Positions 33,927 through 44,000 of a DNA stretch of 54,979 bases are shown here, one piece after another. The DNA is from a candidate division Zixibacteria bacterium HGW-Zixibacteria-1 (lineage in GTDB: Bacteria; Zixibacteria; MSB-5A5; GN15; PGXB01): the NCBI GenBank assembly GCA_002838945.1, contig PGXB01000023.1, positions 1 to 54,979 of the forward strand. Reading direction: 5' to 3'. Both the position numbers and the translations under genes were made by a program. The stretch's first letter is position 1. Every line of letters begins with the position of its first letter. The notes under the pieces are model-generated. The model did no database searches. It was not told the origin of the DNA and saw only the letters and a program-made list of their open reading frames with translations.

Positions 33927-35315
33927 ATGAAGACAGTCACTAAACCGGAAGATGTCATAAATCCGGCCATCATAAAACCGGGAAGCATAATATATGCTTC
34001 CGGAAACGCCGCGGCGGCCCAGGAACTTTTGCTGCATCTGGCGAAGGACCTCTCCATTACCGATGTTGAAATGTACAGTATCCTTCTGCTTGGTGAAAGA
34101 TTGAAACCGTTGTTTTCCCGGGAACGCTGCCAGTCCTTGACCCATCGGGTCATCTTCAATAGTTATCTGACCAGGGAAGCCGTAAATCATGGCTGGGCCA
34201 AATATCATCCGATGCATCTTTCGGATGTCCCCAAGTATATGTTGGCGAAGATCAAGCCGGACATCGTTATTCTTACCGTTAGCGGGCCCGACCCAGCCGG
34301 GAATTACAGCCTGGGCACGACTGTCGAAGCGGTCCCGGCCGCCATTCGATCGGCCCGGCGCCAGGGCGGGCTTGTTATCGCCGAGCATAATCGGCAGATG
34401 CCATTTGTTCTGGGAACAACCATTCCGAGTAGTTATATCGATTATCTTCTGGAGACAGATTATCCTCTGCCGGTCAGCCCGGTTCATGATCCGGATGAAG
34501 TTGCACAAAAAATCGGCGACATCATTGCAGCCTTGTATATAAAGGACGGCTCCGGTTCCGAACCCGGTTCGACTTTGCAATATGGGATAGGTGAGGTGCC
34601 CGAAGCAGTGACATCGGCCATCCTTCGCAAAGGTTTTGCGGATCTGGGTATTCATACCGAATTGTTTGCCGGCGCCATGATTAAGCTGGTGCGACAGGGG
34701 ATCGTCACCAACCGATGGAAACCTGATATCAATTTTGCCATCTCATCCATATTCCTGGCCGAAAGTCAGGAAGACTATGACTGGCTGAACTTCAACAGCT
34801 CGGTTCAGAGCCGGCCAAGTGATTTTACCAACAGCGTTTTCGAAATATCAAAGCTTCCCAATATGGTGACTATCAACAGCGCCATCGGGGTCGACCTCCA
34901 CGGGAATATCTGGGCCGATTCACTCGATGCCCGCAAAATATACAGTGGTGTCGGCGGTCAGTCGGATTTTATCAGGGCGGCCCGGTATTCGCAGGATGGC
35001 GTGGCTATTATAGCCATGAAATCCATGACGAAAGACGGAATTTCAAAAATTGTCGATCGCGCACCGGCCGGAATCACCACCACCGCGACACCATCCGACG
35101 CCGTGATTCTTGTTTCGGAAAACGGGGCCTTTGACCCGAGAGGTCTCAGCCTGGGTGAGCGAGCGGTCGGAATAGCCCATCTGGCGGCGCCTAGCGAAAG
35201 GGACGCGCTGCTTCAGACGATTTATAACAATCCCGCTTTCCATAAACCGAGCGAGGCGCTGCGAAAGGGTGTTCCCGGCTTTACTTCTTATGAAAAGGCC
35301 ATGTTGCAGTTTTAG
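33927..35315 (+). CDS. Acetyl-CoA hydrolase / CoA-transferase family (4-hydroxybutyrate CoA-transferase-like)
   Basis: Transfers CoA between acyl-CoA and a carboxylate via a glutamyl-CoA intermediate. The 462-residue length fits the Cat1/4-hydroxybutyrate subgroup. Visible motifs are VSGPDPAGNYSLG in the N domain, LQYGIGEVPEAV, then GIHTELFAGA with the expected catalytic Glu, and GVGGQSDFIRAA in the C domain. AAAGGAG lies 16 bases upstream of the ATG, rather far. The gene precedes the methylmalonyl-CoA-type decarboxylase operon by 380 bases in the same orientation, which fits succinate/propionate or butyrate-type CoA metabolism. Confidence 0.85.
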   Translation: MKTVTKPEDVINPAIIKPGSIIYASGNAAAAQELLLHLAKDLSITDVEMYSILLLGERLKPLFSRERCQSLTHRVIFNSYLTREAVNHGWAKYHPMHLSDVPKYMLAKIKPDIVILTVSGPDPAGNYSLGTTVEAVPAAIRSARRQGGLVIAEHNRQMPFVLGTTIPSSYIDYLLETDYPLPVSPVHDPDEVAQKIGDIIAALYIKDGSGSEPGSTLQYGIGEVPEAVTSAILRKGFADLGIHTELFAGAMIKLVRQGIVTNRWKPDINFAISSIFLAESQEDYDWLNFNSSVQSRPSDFTNSVFEISKLPNMVTINSAIGVDLHGNIWADSLDARKIYSGVGGQSDFIRAARYSQDGVAIIAMKSMTKDGISKIVDRAPAGITTTATPSDAVILVSENGAFDPRGLSLGERAVGIAHLAAPSERDALLQTIYNNPAFHKPSEALRKGVPGFTSYEKAMLQF

Positions 35316-35694
35316 CGAGAGACTATGCCGGAAATGGGCGTGGTCCTTTAAATAAAGCTGCGGTACCCTGCGGAGGGCGTATATTTTGGCCCAAACACCG
35401 CATTCTTTTTTGCTACTTCGGCAAGTCATTGGTATTGATAGTGTTGTCCGCATCTGGCAGTTTTCATTTCAAGCTTAATTAATAATATTTTCGAAAAATA
35501 CGCGGTTATAGATATTAGATTTATATAATCAGACTGCGGAAATAAGACGTAAAGTTATTGTCATTTTGAATTTAGTCAGAATAGATTGTGAAAAAAATAA
35601 CAAATTCGGCGGCATTTACTTGCTTTTTGATGAAAATTTTATACAATGCTGACCGATGATAAAGTGAACTGTTTATTTAGCCGGAGTAGTTTAT
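35316..35694 (+). other. Intergenic region, 379 bases
   Basis: Probably contains the decarboxylase operon promoter in its AT-rich last 200 bases. The first 100 bases are GC-rich with no clear terminator. No gene is seen. Confidence 0.45.
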
Positions 35695-37245
35695 ATGGCG
35701 GAATCAAAAATAGATCGCTTGCGAAAGAAGCGGAACAAACTTGTCCAGGGAGGCGGTGAAAAGCGCATTGCCAAGCAGCATGAACTGGGAAAGCTTACCA
35801 CGCGGGAACGGCTGGGGCTTCTTTATGACGCCGATTCATTTCGCGAATCTTTGTTGTACATGAAGCATCGGTGCACTCATTTCGAAATGGCCGATAAGGA
35901 ATATCCCGGTGAGGGGGTTATTACCGGGATCGGTTTTGTTGACAATCGACCGGTTTATGCCGCCAGTCAGGATTTTACCGTAGCCGGCGGATCGGTCGGT
36001 GAGGCGACCGGCCGGAAAATACAGGAAGCCATGGATGCCGCCTTGAAGACCGGCGATCCGTTTATAATGATTAATGACAGCGGCGGGGCCAGGATACAGG
36101 AAGGCGTCGATTCGCTGTCGGCTTACGGCGGCATTTTTTATCGCAATGTGCTGCTCTCGGGAGTGGTGCCACAGATAAGTATCATTGCCGGACCGTGCGC
36201 CGGCGGCGCCGCCTATTCGCCCGCCCTGACCGATTTTATCATACAGGTACGCCATGAGGGCCAGCTTTATATCACCGGCCCGCTCGTCATCAAGCAGGTG
36301 ACCGGCGAGGATATCTCGGCCGAACAGCTTGGCGGTGTCGAAAGTCACGCCCATTATTCCGGCGTCGTGCATTTTATCGCCGAGGATGATGAGGATGCCA
36401 TCAATATCACCAAGAGACTGCTGTCGTTTCTTCCCAGCAACAATACCGAGGATCCGCCTTTTATAGCCGAACTGCATGATGAAATTCTGGTTCCGGATGA
36501 ATCCATGAACAATATTGTTCCCGATGATTCCAGCGAGCCTTACGACATGCATGATATTATCACGCGCTTTGTCGATAATGGGGATTTTATGGAGGTGCAG
36601 GAACATTTCGCACCCAATATCCTGATAGGTTTCGGACGTCTGACCGGTTACACTATCGGCATTGTTGCCAATCAGCCGATGCACAAAGCAGGCGTGCTGG
36701 ATATAGATTCATCGGACAAGGCCTCACGTTTTATACGCTTCTGCAACGCCTTCAATATTCCCATCGTTACTTTTGTCGATGTTCCCGGGTTCATGCCGGG
36801 TGTCAAGCAGGAGTACGGCGGAATAATCCGTCATGGCGCCAAGATGCTGTTCGCTTATGCCGCAGCGACCGTCCCCAAGATAACGGTTGTGGTTCGCAAG
36901 GCATACGGCGGCGCTTATCTGGCCATGTGTGCCAAGAGCATGGGCGCCGATACGCTGGTGGCCTGGCCGATGGCGGAGATCGCCGTGATGGGCGCCGAAG
37001 GCGCAGTCAGTGTGCTTTATCGCAAAGAGATCGCCGATGCGGCTGATCCCAAGGCGGAAATGGCAAAAAAGCTCGAAGAATACAAAGATGCTTTCGCCAA
37101 TCCGTATTTTGCCGCGAGCCGCGGCCTGGTCGATGAGATTCTCGAACCGGCCGATACACGGCCGTATCTGGCCGCATGTCTGGAAGTGCTCAAGGCCAAG
37201 CGCGAATTACGTCCACAGAAAAAGCACGGTTTAATTCCGCTCTAA
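35695..37245 (+). CDS. Carboxyltransferase subunit of methylmalonyl-CoA decarboxylase / acyl-CoA carboxylase
   Basis: A 516-residue carboxyltransferase (PccB/MmdA type). The crotonase-fold halves show the conserved glycine motifs: NDSGGARIQEGVDSL, GPCAGGAAYSPALTDF, FVDVPGFMPGVKQE, and KAYGGAYLAMCAKSM. It moves the carboxyl group between biotin and a CoA ester. Because it is followed by OadG-like, biotin-carrier and OadB-like genes, decarboxylation of (S)-methylmalonyl-CoA to propionyl-CoA with Na+ export is the favoured role. Carboxylase use is the alternative. Ribosome-binding site CGGAG at 8 bases. Confidence 0.9.
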   Translation: MAESKIDRLRKKRNKLVQGGGEKRIAKQHELGKLTTRERLGLLYDADSFRESLLYMKHRCTHFEMADKEYPGEGVITGIGFVDNRPVYAASQDFTVAGGSVGEATGRKIQEAMDAALKTGDPFIMINDSGGARIQEGVDSLSAYGGIFYRNVLLSGVVPQISIIAGPCAGGAAYSPALTDFIIQVRHEGQLYITGPLVIKQVTGEDISAEQLGGVESHAHYSGVVHFIAEDDEDAINITKRLLSFLPSNNTEDPPFIAELHDEILVPDESMNNIVPDDSSEPYDMHDIITRFVDNGDFMEVQEHFAPNILIGFGRLTGYTIGIVANQPMHKAGVLDIDSSDKASRFIRFCNAFNIPIVTFVDVPGFMPGVKQEYGGIIRHGAKMLFAYAAATVPKITVVVRKAYGGAYLAMCAKSMGADTLVAWPMAEIAVMGAEGAVSVLYRKEIADAADPKAEMAKKLEEYKDAFANPYFAASRGLVDEILEPADTRPYLAACLEVLKAKRELRPQKKHGLIPL

Positions 37246-37261
37246 TCGATGAGGTTCAGTT

Positions 37262-37609
37262 ATGCCGGAGTGGTTAAGTTTTGGTTTGGAACTCGCAGTC
37301 GTCGGGCTGATTATTGTTTTCGCCGCCCTGACTATCATTGCCACTGCCGTTTCATTAATCAGGCGAGGTAATGATGCCTGGCAAAAACATGAAGACGCCC
37401 AAAGCGAGGCTGCGACCGAGAAAGAACAAAACATCGATACCATAACCCTGCTTCTGATATCGACCGCCGCAGCGACCATGATTCAGGGACGGTTTCATAT
37501 AAAAAGTATCCGTCGAATTCTACCAGCCAATGCCCAGCGCGGCCCATGGTCACTGCAGGGGCGGGCGGTCCTGCTTGGTTCGCACGTCGTATCCAAAAAA
37601 AGGCAGTGA
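37262..37609 (+). CDS. OadG-like small membrane subunit of sodium-pumping decarboxylase
   Basis: 115 residues with one membrane helix at the N-terminus (LAVVGLIIVFAALTIIATAVSLI), the OadG/MmdD pattern. A polar linker and a hydrophobic AAATMIQ stretch follow. The tail FHIKSIRRILPANAQRGPWSLQGR is like the C-terminal extension seen in several decarboxylase gamma/delta subunits. It should hold the soluble carboxyltransferase to the membrane beta subunit. It starts 17 bases after the carboxyltransferase stop. Confidence 0.8.
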   Translation: MPEWLSFGLELAVVGLIIVFAALTIIATAVSLIRRGNDAWQKHEDAQSEAATEKEQNIDTITLLLISTAAATMIQGRFHIKSIRRILPANAQRGPWSLQGRAVLLGSHVVSKKRQ

Positions 37610-37659
37610 AAATTTAACGATATTTTTATGTCCGATATAGATTGACTCAGGAGAATAAA

Positions 37660-38052
37660 ATGAAACTTAAGATAACAGTCCATGGTGTTGCATATGAAGT
37701 AGAGGTCGAGGTGCTCGATGCCGGCGAAGGATTTCCGGCGGCATCATCTCTGCCCCGGCCCAGAACCAGATCCCAGCAGCCGACCGGCGCTCCGGTCGCA
37801 CCGCTTCCATCAACTGCCGGTCCGGTCCAAAGCGCGGCCGGCGGCGCCGTTGCCTCGCCGATTGCCGGTACCATCGTCGAGATCAAATGCAAAGCGGGAG
37901 ACACTGTTTCCGAGGGTCAGGTGCTGCTGATTATCGAAGCAATGAAGATGAAAACATCGATAGCCGCTCCAACCTCCGGCAAGGTTAAGAATGTTCCGAT
38001 AGCGGTCGGTGACACGGTTCGCGAAAGCCAGACGCTGGTCGAACTCGAATAA
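37660..38052 (+). CDS. Biotin carboxyl carrier protein of the decarboxylase
   Basis: ATG 37660 has AGGAG eight bases upstream. An N-terminal GxxYEVEVEVL strand pair is followed by a proline/alanine-rich linker (about residues 30-60). Then comes a biotinyl domain (VASPIAGTIVEIKCKAGDTVSEGQVLLI) with the biotin-accepting Lys in IIEAMKMKTSI. Biotin carries CO2 from the carboxyltransferase to the membrane beta subunit. The 130-residue protein is the separate gamma-type subunit seen in methylmalonyl-CoA decarboxylases. Confidence 0.93.
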   Translation: MKLKITVHGVAYEVEVEVLDAGEGFPAASSLPRPRTRSQQPTGAPVAPLPSTAGPVQSAAGGAVASPIAGTIVEIKCKAGDTVSEGQVLLIIEAMKMKTSIAAPTSGKVKNVPIAVGDTVRESQTLVELE

Positions 38053-38077
38053 TGAAACCGATTATCAGGAGCGACCC

Positions 38078-39220
38078 ATGGAAACATTGTTAGAGTTTCT
38101 GCAAAACGGCGCCCTGGGTAATTTTACCTGGGGAAATTTCAGCATGCTCATCATCGGCTGCGTTTTTATTTATCTCGGAATTGTCAAGGACTATGAGCCG
38201 CTGCTTCTCATTCCAATCGGCTTCGGAATGCTCATCGGAAATATCCCTTACGCATCCGGAATGAGTATCGGAATTTATGAAAATGGTTCCGATGGCGGGC
38301 AGGCCAGCGTTTTGTCGATATTATACACCGGCGTGACACAGGGGTGGTATCCGCCGCTGATTTTTCTCGGTATCGGGGCCATGACCGATTTTTCATGCAT
38401 GCTGGCCAACCCGAGATTGATCCTTCTGGGTGCGGCCGCCCAGATCGGTATCTTCCTGACCTTTATAGTTGCCCTGGCGATCGGTTTTACCAAAACCGAA
38501 GCCGCTTCTATCGGCATCATCGGCGGCGCCGACGGCCCCACTGCAATCTTTCTCTCATCTAAACTGGCACCGCATCTTCTCGGCGCCATCGCTGTCTCGG
38601 CTTATTCATATATGGCCCTGGTGCCGGTCATCCAGCCGCCCATAATTAAATTGCTGACCACCCGAAAAGAGCGTCTGATCCGCATGAAGCCGAATAAGCC
38701 TGTCAGTAAACGGTTGCGGGTCTTATTCCCGGTTATTGCTTTTCTCATCACCGGTTTTATTGCCCCCGGTTCCATTAACCTGCTCGGTTTTCTGTTCTTC
38801 GGTAATCTTCTCAAAGAAAGCGGGGTCACCGAACGTCTGGCCGCCACGGCCCGGACCGCCTTTATTGATATTATCACCATTCTTCTCGGGGTGACGGTCG
38901 GTTGTTCGACCGATGCCAGCCGCTTTTTGACGCCGGCCTCGATTAAGATTTTCGTTCTTGGCGCCGCATCATTTATGATTGCCACCGCCTCCGGAGTTCT
39001 GTTTGCCAAGCTGATGAATCTTGTCACGAAAACTAAAATCAATCCAATCATTGGTGCGGCGGGGGTTTCGGCGGTGCCCGATTCGGCCCGCGTCTGCCAG
39101 ATGGTTGGTGCCAGGGAAGATCCTAATAACTTCCTTATTATGCATGCCATGGCGCCGAATGTGGCCGGCGTGATCGGTTCCGCCGTCGCCGCAGGTGTCC
39201 TGCTGGTGACATTCTTGTAG
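38078..39220 (+). CDS. Sodium-translocating decarboxylase beta subunit (OadB/MmdB-like)
   Basis: ATG 38078 has CAGGAG upstream; an in-frame ATG at 38009 would overlap the biotin gene and add a non-membrane head. The 380-residue protein has about ten membrane helices. Family motifs visible are GAMTDFSCMLANPRLILLGAAAQ, with the Asp central to Na+ coupling, and IGIIGGADGPTAIF. Also present are NLLKESGV and AAGVSAVPDSARVCQ. It decarboxylates carboxybiotin and exports Na+. It is the last gene before a terminator. Confidence 0.93.
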   Translation: METLLEFLQNGALGNFTWGNFSMLIIGCVFIYLGIVKDYEPLLLIPIGFGMLIGNIPYASGMSIGIYENGSDGGQASVLSILYTGVTQGWYPPLIFLGIGAMTDFSCMLANPRLILLGAAAQIGIFLTFIVALAIGFTKTEAASIGIIGGADGPTAIFLSSKLAPHLLGAIAVSAYSYMALVPVIQPPIIKLLTTRKERLIRMKPNKPVSKRLRVLFPVIAFLITGFIAPGSINLLGFLFFGNLLKESGVTERLAATARTAFIDIITILLGVTVGCSTDASRFLTPASIKIFVLGAASFMIATASGVLFAKLMNLVTKTKINPIIGAAGVSAVPDSARVCQMVGAREDPNNFLIMHAMAPNVAGVIGSAVAAGVLLVTFL

Positions 39221-39242
39221 CACCTTCTGTATGAATTTGGAG

Positions 39243-39277
39243 GACCGTCCCGTTATCAAAACGAGACGGTCTTTTTT
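39243..39277 (+). terminator. Intrinsic terminator of the decarboxylase operon
   Basis: GACCGTC / GACGGTC stem with an inner CGTT/AACG pairing, followed by TTTTTT. The TamA-type gene converges on it. Confidence 0.9.
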
Positions 39278-39286
39278 GTTCCGTTA

Positions 39287-41074
39287 TTAAAAGGCCTGCC
39301 CCATGCTGAAGAATATCTTGTCGCGCGGTTCGGAGCCGCGGCGGTCGAGATTGGCGCCATAATCGAGACGGACAATTCCAAGCGGCGTGTTGATTCGGAT
39401 TCCGGCTCCGGCAGCCGGGCGAATATCGCCAAAGCTGAAATCCTTCGCTTCACTCCAGACATTACCGATATCGACAAAGATGACTCCGCCGAAAATTTTA
39501 TACAGGGTCCTGCGTACTTCCACCAGATTCCAGACGATTTTAAAATTTCCGCCCAGCGGGACACCGTCGTACTGAAGCGGGCCGGCCAGTTGATAGCCGA
39601 ATCCGCGAATGGTATTGGGACCTCCCGCATAAAAACGCTCATTGAGAGGAATTTCCTCGCCGCTGCGGAAATTATCTATCCAGCCTATTTCCAGCGCCGA
39701 AGCAAGGACCGTCTCACGGTTGAAGGGATAGAATATTTTGAACCTGACTATCGAACGGGCAAAGCTGTTGGTTCCCTGGAGAAACGTCCCGGCCACTTCA
39801 CTGGTCCATTCGGAATACGTGCCGCGCAGGGGATTGAACAGGTTATCACGTGTATCCCGGCTGATGCTGAAGATAAAACTTCGGATTTTCGGTTTGAAAT
39901 CTTTCGGCTGTTCGAGTGTTTCTATATGGCTGAGGCGGGAATCCTCATGACGATATGAGACTGTTATAAAAAACTTTTCGGCAAAATAATGCCCGAAAGT
40001 CATGCGGCCGCCGTAGCGCAGGAAATTGTATCCCGGTTCGATCAGGTACTCCAGCATCATATTGACATCGGTTCGCCAGCGCGTGCCGAGAGTGTACGGT
40101 TCGGTGAATGATGCTTCCGCGGCACGGCGAATAAAACTGCCGCTGATCGCCCCGCCCGCCTTTCGGGCGGTTCCTGCAAGATTGGTGGTCAGCAGTTCTA
40201 CTCGTCCGCGGACCTTATCAACCGAGCCAAATCCGACCGAAGCATTGAATTCGCTCGGTATTGATTCATTCAGATCAATCAGAATGTCTTTTCCGGCGGG
40301 ATCAATGTCGGATGTCGATACCGGTCGGATGAACACGCTTTCGAACAATCCGGTCATGTACAAGCGGCGTTGAGATTTCAAAAGTGCCGAGTAATGAATC
40401 ACTTCGCCTTCCTTAAAAAGTAATTCCCGCATGACGACATTGGGTCGGGTTTCTTTCAATCCCTCAATCGTAATCGATGATATCGCCGCCGGGACTTTTT
40501 CAGTGACCGTAAAGTCGACCACCGCCAGATGCGTTTCGCTGTTAATCCTGATGTCCGGCTTTATTGTGGCATCGAGGTAACCATGCTCGGCGTACAGGGA
40601 TATCATGGCCAGCATTCCGTCCTGAATGTTTATTCTTCGGAAAGGATCACCCTTTTTGAGATTGACGAAAGCCAGAAGCGTGGAATCGTCAAAAGCATAG
40701 TTGCCGAATATCGACAGACCCTCGACTCGTGTAAGTTCCCCTTCATTCAGCGACAAATGAATATCGACTTTGTTTTGCGCCGTATCGGCGATGACAGTTT
40801 TCTCGGGAACCGATGCCTCCAGATAGCCGTTTTGATGATAGAAGTTCAGGATATTTTCGATATCGGTCTCGAGTATTTCAGGGAAAAAATAGGATTTGTG
40901 CATGAATGATGAGGGCCGGCTCAGCATAAGTTTGATCAGGCGGGCGTCATCATATATCTGATTTCCCTCGAATGAAACATTTCCGACCTTAAGCTTCGAT
41001 TTAGCCTGAACAGACGGGTATAGAATCAAAAAGAGGAGGGCCGTACTTAACGTGATTAAGACAATCTTTTTCAT
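39287..41074 (-). CDS. BamA/TamA-type Omp85 outer-membrane protein
   Basis: A signal peptide (MKKIVLITLSTALLFLILYPSVQA) leads three or four POTRA repeats to about residue 290. Each repeat has the beta-alpha-alpha-beta-beta pattern: VGNVSFEGNQIYDD, VEGLSIFGNYAFDD, ISSITIEGLKETRPN. The 300-residue barrel holds the Omp85 hallmark RGFGYQLAGP (the VRGF/Y lock) and ends FFSMGQAF. Its start overlaps the stop of the TamB-like gene by 4 bases (ATGA), so this is the TamA partner and not BamA. It inserts or moves autotransporter-type and lipid cargo at the outer membrane. Confidence 0.88.
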   Translation of the reverse strand: MKKIVLITLSTALLFLILYPSVQAKSKLKVGNVSFEGNQIYDDARLIKLMLSRPSSFMHKSYFFPEILETDIENILNFYHQNGYLEASVPEKTVIADTAQNKVDIHLSLNEGELTRVEGLSIFGNYAFDDSTLLAFVNLKKGDPFRRINIQDGMLAMISLYAEHGYLDATIKPDIRINSETHLAVVDFTVTEKVPAAISSITIEGLKETRPNVVMRELLFKEGEVIHYSALLKSQRRLYMTGLFESVFIRPVSTSDIDPAGKDILIDLNESIPSEFNASVGFGSVDKVRGRVELLTTNLAGTARKAGGAISGSFIRRAAEASFTEPYTLGTRWRTDVNMMLEYLIEPGYNFLRYGGRMTFGHYFAEKFFITVSYRHEDSRLSHIETLEQPKDFKPKIRSFIFSISRDTRDNLFNPLRGTYSEWTSEVAGTFLQGTNSFARSIVRFKIFYPFNRETVLASALEIGWIDNFRSGEEIPLNERFYAGGPNTIRGFGYQLAGPLQYDGVPLGGNFKIVWNLVEVRRTLYKIFGGVIFVDIGNVWSEAKDFSFGDIRPAAGAGIRINTPLGIVRLDYGANLDRRGSEPRDKIFFSMGQAF

Positions 41075-44000
41075 CGGAATCTCAACTTATATTTTAAATC
41101 AAGGGCCGAGCGCCCCAGCCGATCGGTTTGTCCTTCAAGGAAGAACCTCTTTGTCAATTGGTAATCCAGGCGTACACTTTGATCATTGCTCCGGCCAACC
41201 GTTGTCGAGTAGGTCAATTTGGCGCGGTCGGTAATCTTTTTCGAAGCCAGCAATTGCGGGCCGGCCGATTGATTCATGCTGAACAAATTGCCCTGAACCG
41301 AGACCTCATCCAGCCCAAAGACGGTTCCGATCTTGCGCGAAATATAGCCTGATATTTTTTGACTGGTCAGCATTTGCGCCCGTTCGGTCAGGGCGCCTTT
41401 GCTGTCGGAATCCTTACCCATCAATTGCTCCCGCGTTGCACCCAGCGTCAGCAGGGCAATAATATCGGCCTTGTCAAGCGTCGGCTCCGAAATTATATCG
41501 ACGGCCAATTCTCTCAACGGCCCTTTGGCGGAGAAGGTAATAAGATAGGCGGTTGCTTCCATGGCCTGATAGCTCTTTACCGTTGCTTCCGCAGTCAGAT
41601 TTATCTCAGGATTAAATGAGTTGGGGTCGATGAAATATATTGTTCCCTCTTTGACCTGGAATTTTCTGTCGAGATACAACATGTATCCCTCTTCGGCATT
41701 AACCCGCCCGGTGAAGTTGGGCAGCCCGGGACTGCCGATAATGCCCAGCTCGGTACGAAGTTTCAGCCTGGCCAGGTTGTTGTCGATCCAAAGTTCGTTG
41801 CTCTCCCGGATTCGGACATTAAGCCGTGTATTTTCCAGAATAGGAGGCAGTTCGAATCTTGTCTGTTCGACCGATTGCGCCCAGGGGAGAATCGACTGCG
41901 GCCTGAGATTGGCAGTCAACCGCGACTCGCCGAATTCCATGTCACCATCGAAAAGGAAATACTCACCGTCACGCCGGTATGTAAATCGCCCGGATCTAAT
42001 ATTGATAATGTACTCGTCGGGGCTGTCGATTAAAATGCTGTCCAACGAAAGACGCATATTTATGTCGGTTATTTCTCCCATGTCATGGGTCAGATTTCCA
42101 TTGGCCAATATTCTTCCTTTATTAAGGACCATGGCCAGCGTATCGATAAACACTTTATCCTTATCGAACCGCGCATGGATAAAACCGTCTTTAAAAGGAA
42201 CCGGCAATTCCGAAGGCCACAGTAGAATCCTGCTGATATCAACCTGCCCCATTATATCCGGGTCATCGATTTGTCCTTTTATCATCAATTCAGCCTTCAG
42301 AACTCCGCCTATTTCTCTGATGTCCGTAAAAAACGGCCTCAGAAGTGCGATATCGGTGCTGTCGGTCAATATTGTCAGGCCGATGCTGTCAGCCGATAAT
42401 TTCCCCTTCACCGACAACTTCCCAAAATCGGCAAAGCTGACAACAATATCGGTTCTTGCCTCCTTTGATTGCGAGAGGATCATGCTTCCATCGACAGTGA
42501 AATCCTTTGCGAGAATAGTCCCGCCCGATTTTTCTATACTTAATATCGTATCTCTGACGGCGGCTATAATGTGTACATTTTCTACCGGTACGGAATTGGC
42601 TGTCTGTCGGTAATAGCCGTTTTGCAGCTCCAGCCATCCGGTAAGATTGGGATCCGCGATAGACCCGTCCCACTTTAGATCAAGAGAACTGGTCCCGGCC
42701 AGCCCGGAGCCCTCACTCATAAATGGTTCCAACAGGGAGAGGTCAAAGTTATTCATGCCGACGGCCCCGCTTGTACGACTTTTACTGTCTATTGTATAAC
42801 CGGTACTGTCACGCATTAGGGATATCAGTGCATTACCGGTCATACTTTGCTGAAAGCCATAAGCGTTGAAGGATGACAATTTGAATAGATTGCCCTGCAA
42901 ATCGGTATGCACGATAATCGAATCAAGAGCGACATTATTAAATTCGGGCTCTGTCACCGTTGCGGAAAGTTGCACCTCTGGATTTTCGATATTCCCCTTG
43001 AAATCAAGAGTAAAATCCACCGTGCCGCGCAGGTCAAAAGTGCTTGGATAGAAGTAATCAATGAGGGACAGGCGCAGATCATGACCGGATATGTCAACAA
43101 CCATTTTGGCCGTGTCTGAAATATCGAAGACAGCTTCTATTAATCCGGCTGTGCGTGCGTTACTATCGACAACAGTCGAATTATCCAAAAGACCTGCTTT
43201 AAATATCCCCCGCAGATTATCAATATTGATTTTGCCGCTGGAGATGACAGCCAGAGAATCTTTGTAAAGGTGTCCTTCGGTAAGGTAAATGTCCCGTCCA
43301 TTAACATCAACGTTAAGATTCGTAGAATCCAGCTTATACTCTCCGTAACCGGCCTGGCGCAGATTAAACTTCACCGTTCCCACCAATGAATCTATGGTGC
43401 CGGACATGGTGCCGCCGTAATCGACTGAGCCTGACAGCGAATCGATTTCAAATGGGGGAGAAGCCGGGTCGATGGAATCAAGTTTTCCCGAGAAATGCAT
43501 CTCCCGAATATGCAGGACGCTGTCGATGTATTCAACATGCGCATCGAGCGAGTCCAGCGGGAAGTTCCGGTAGTGCATGCGACTCAAATAAATATCGGCC
43601 GTTGCTTTCGGAAATTCCGTTGTTCCCGCAATGTTGCCCCGGCAGAATATTGATCCGTCAAGCTCGGTAATATTAAAGAGTGCCGCCAGCGGGCTTACAT
43701 CTGAAATTGAGGCTTCGAAATTGCCGGACAGCATCTCGCCCCTTATCCGTCCGCGCGCAGCTATCCCGATGTTGCTGTCACCGATATTGATTAAGGCATC
43801 ACCACCGGAGAGTGAAATTGTGCCTATCATTTCAGGAAGGTTTTTGCCTTCGTATGCAAGCCGGGTTGCGCGGAAGTCGGATTTAATCTTCCAATTCTCA
43901 ATATTATATCCCTCCCCGGCTATTTCTGCGACACCACTCAAGATTCCGGTGTTGGAGGTTTCCTCCCCGTAAATAGAGCTCCACATTCCGGGAATATCAA

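Noticed and set aside
41621-42613. 330-codon plus-strand frame inside the TamB-like gene
   Set aside because: Antisense shadow: low-complexity Ser/Arg-rich product without recognisable domains, fully inside a gene with clear domain structure.
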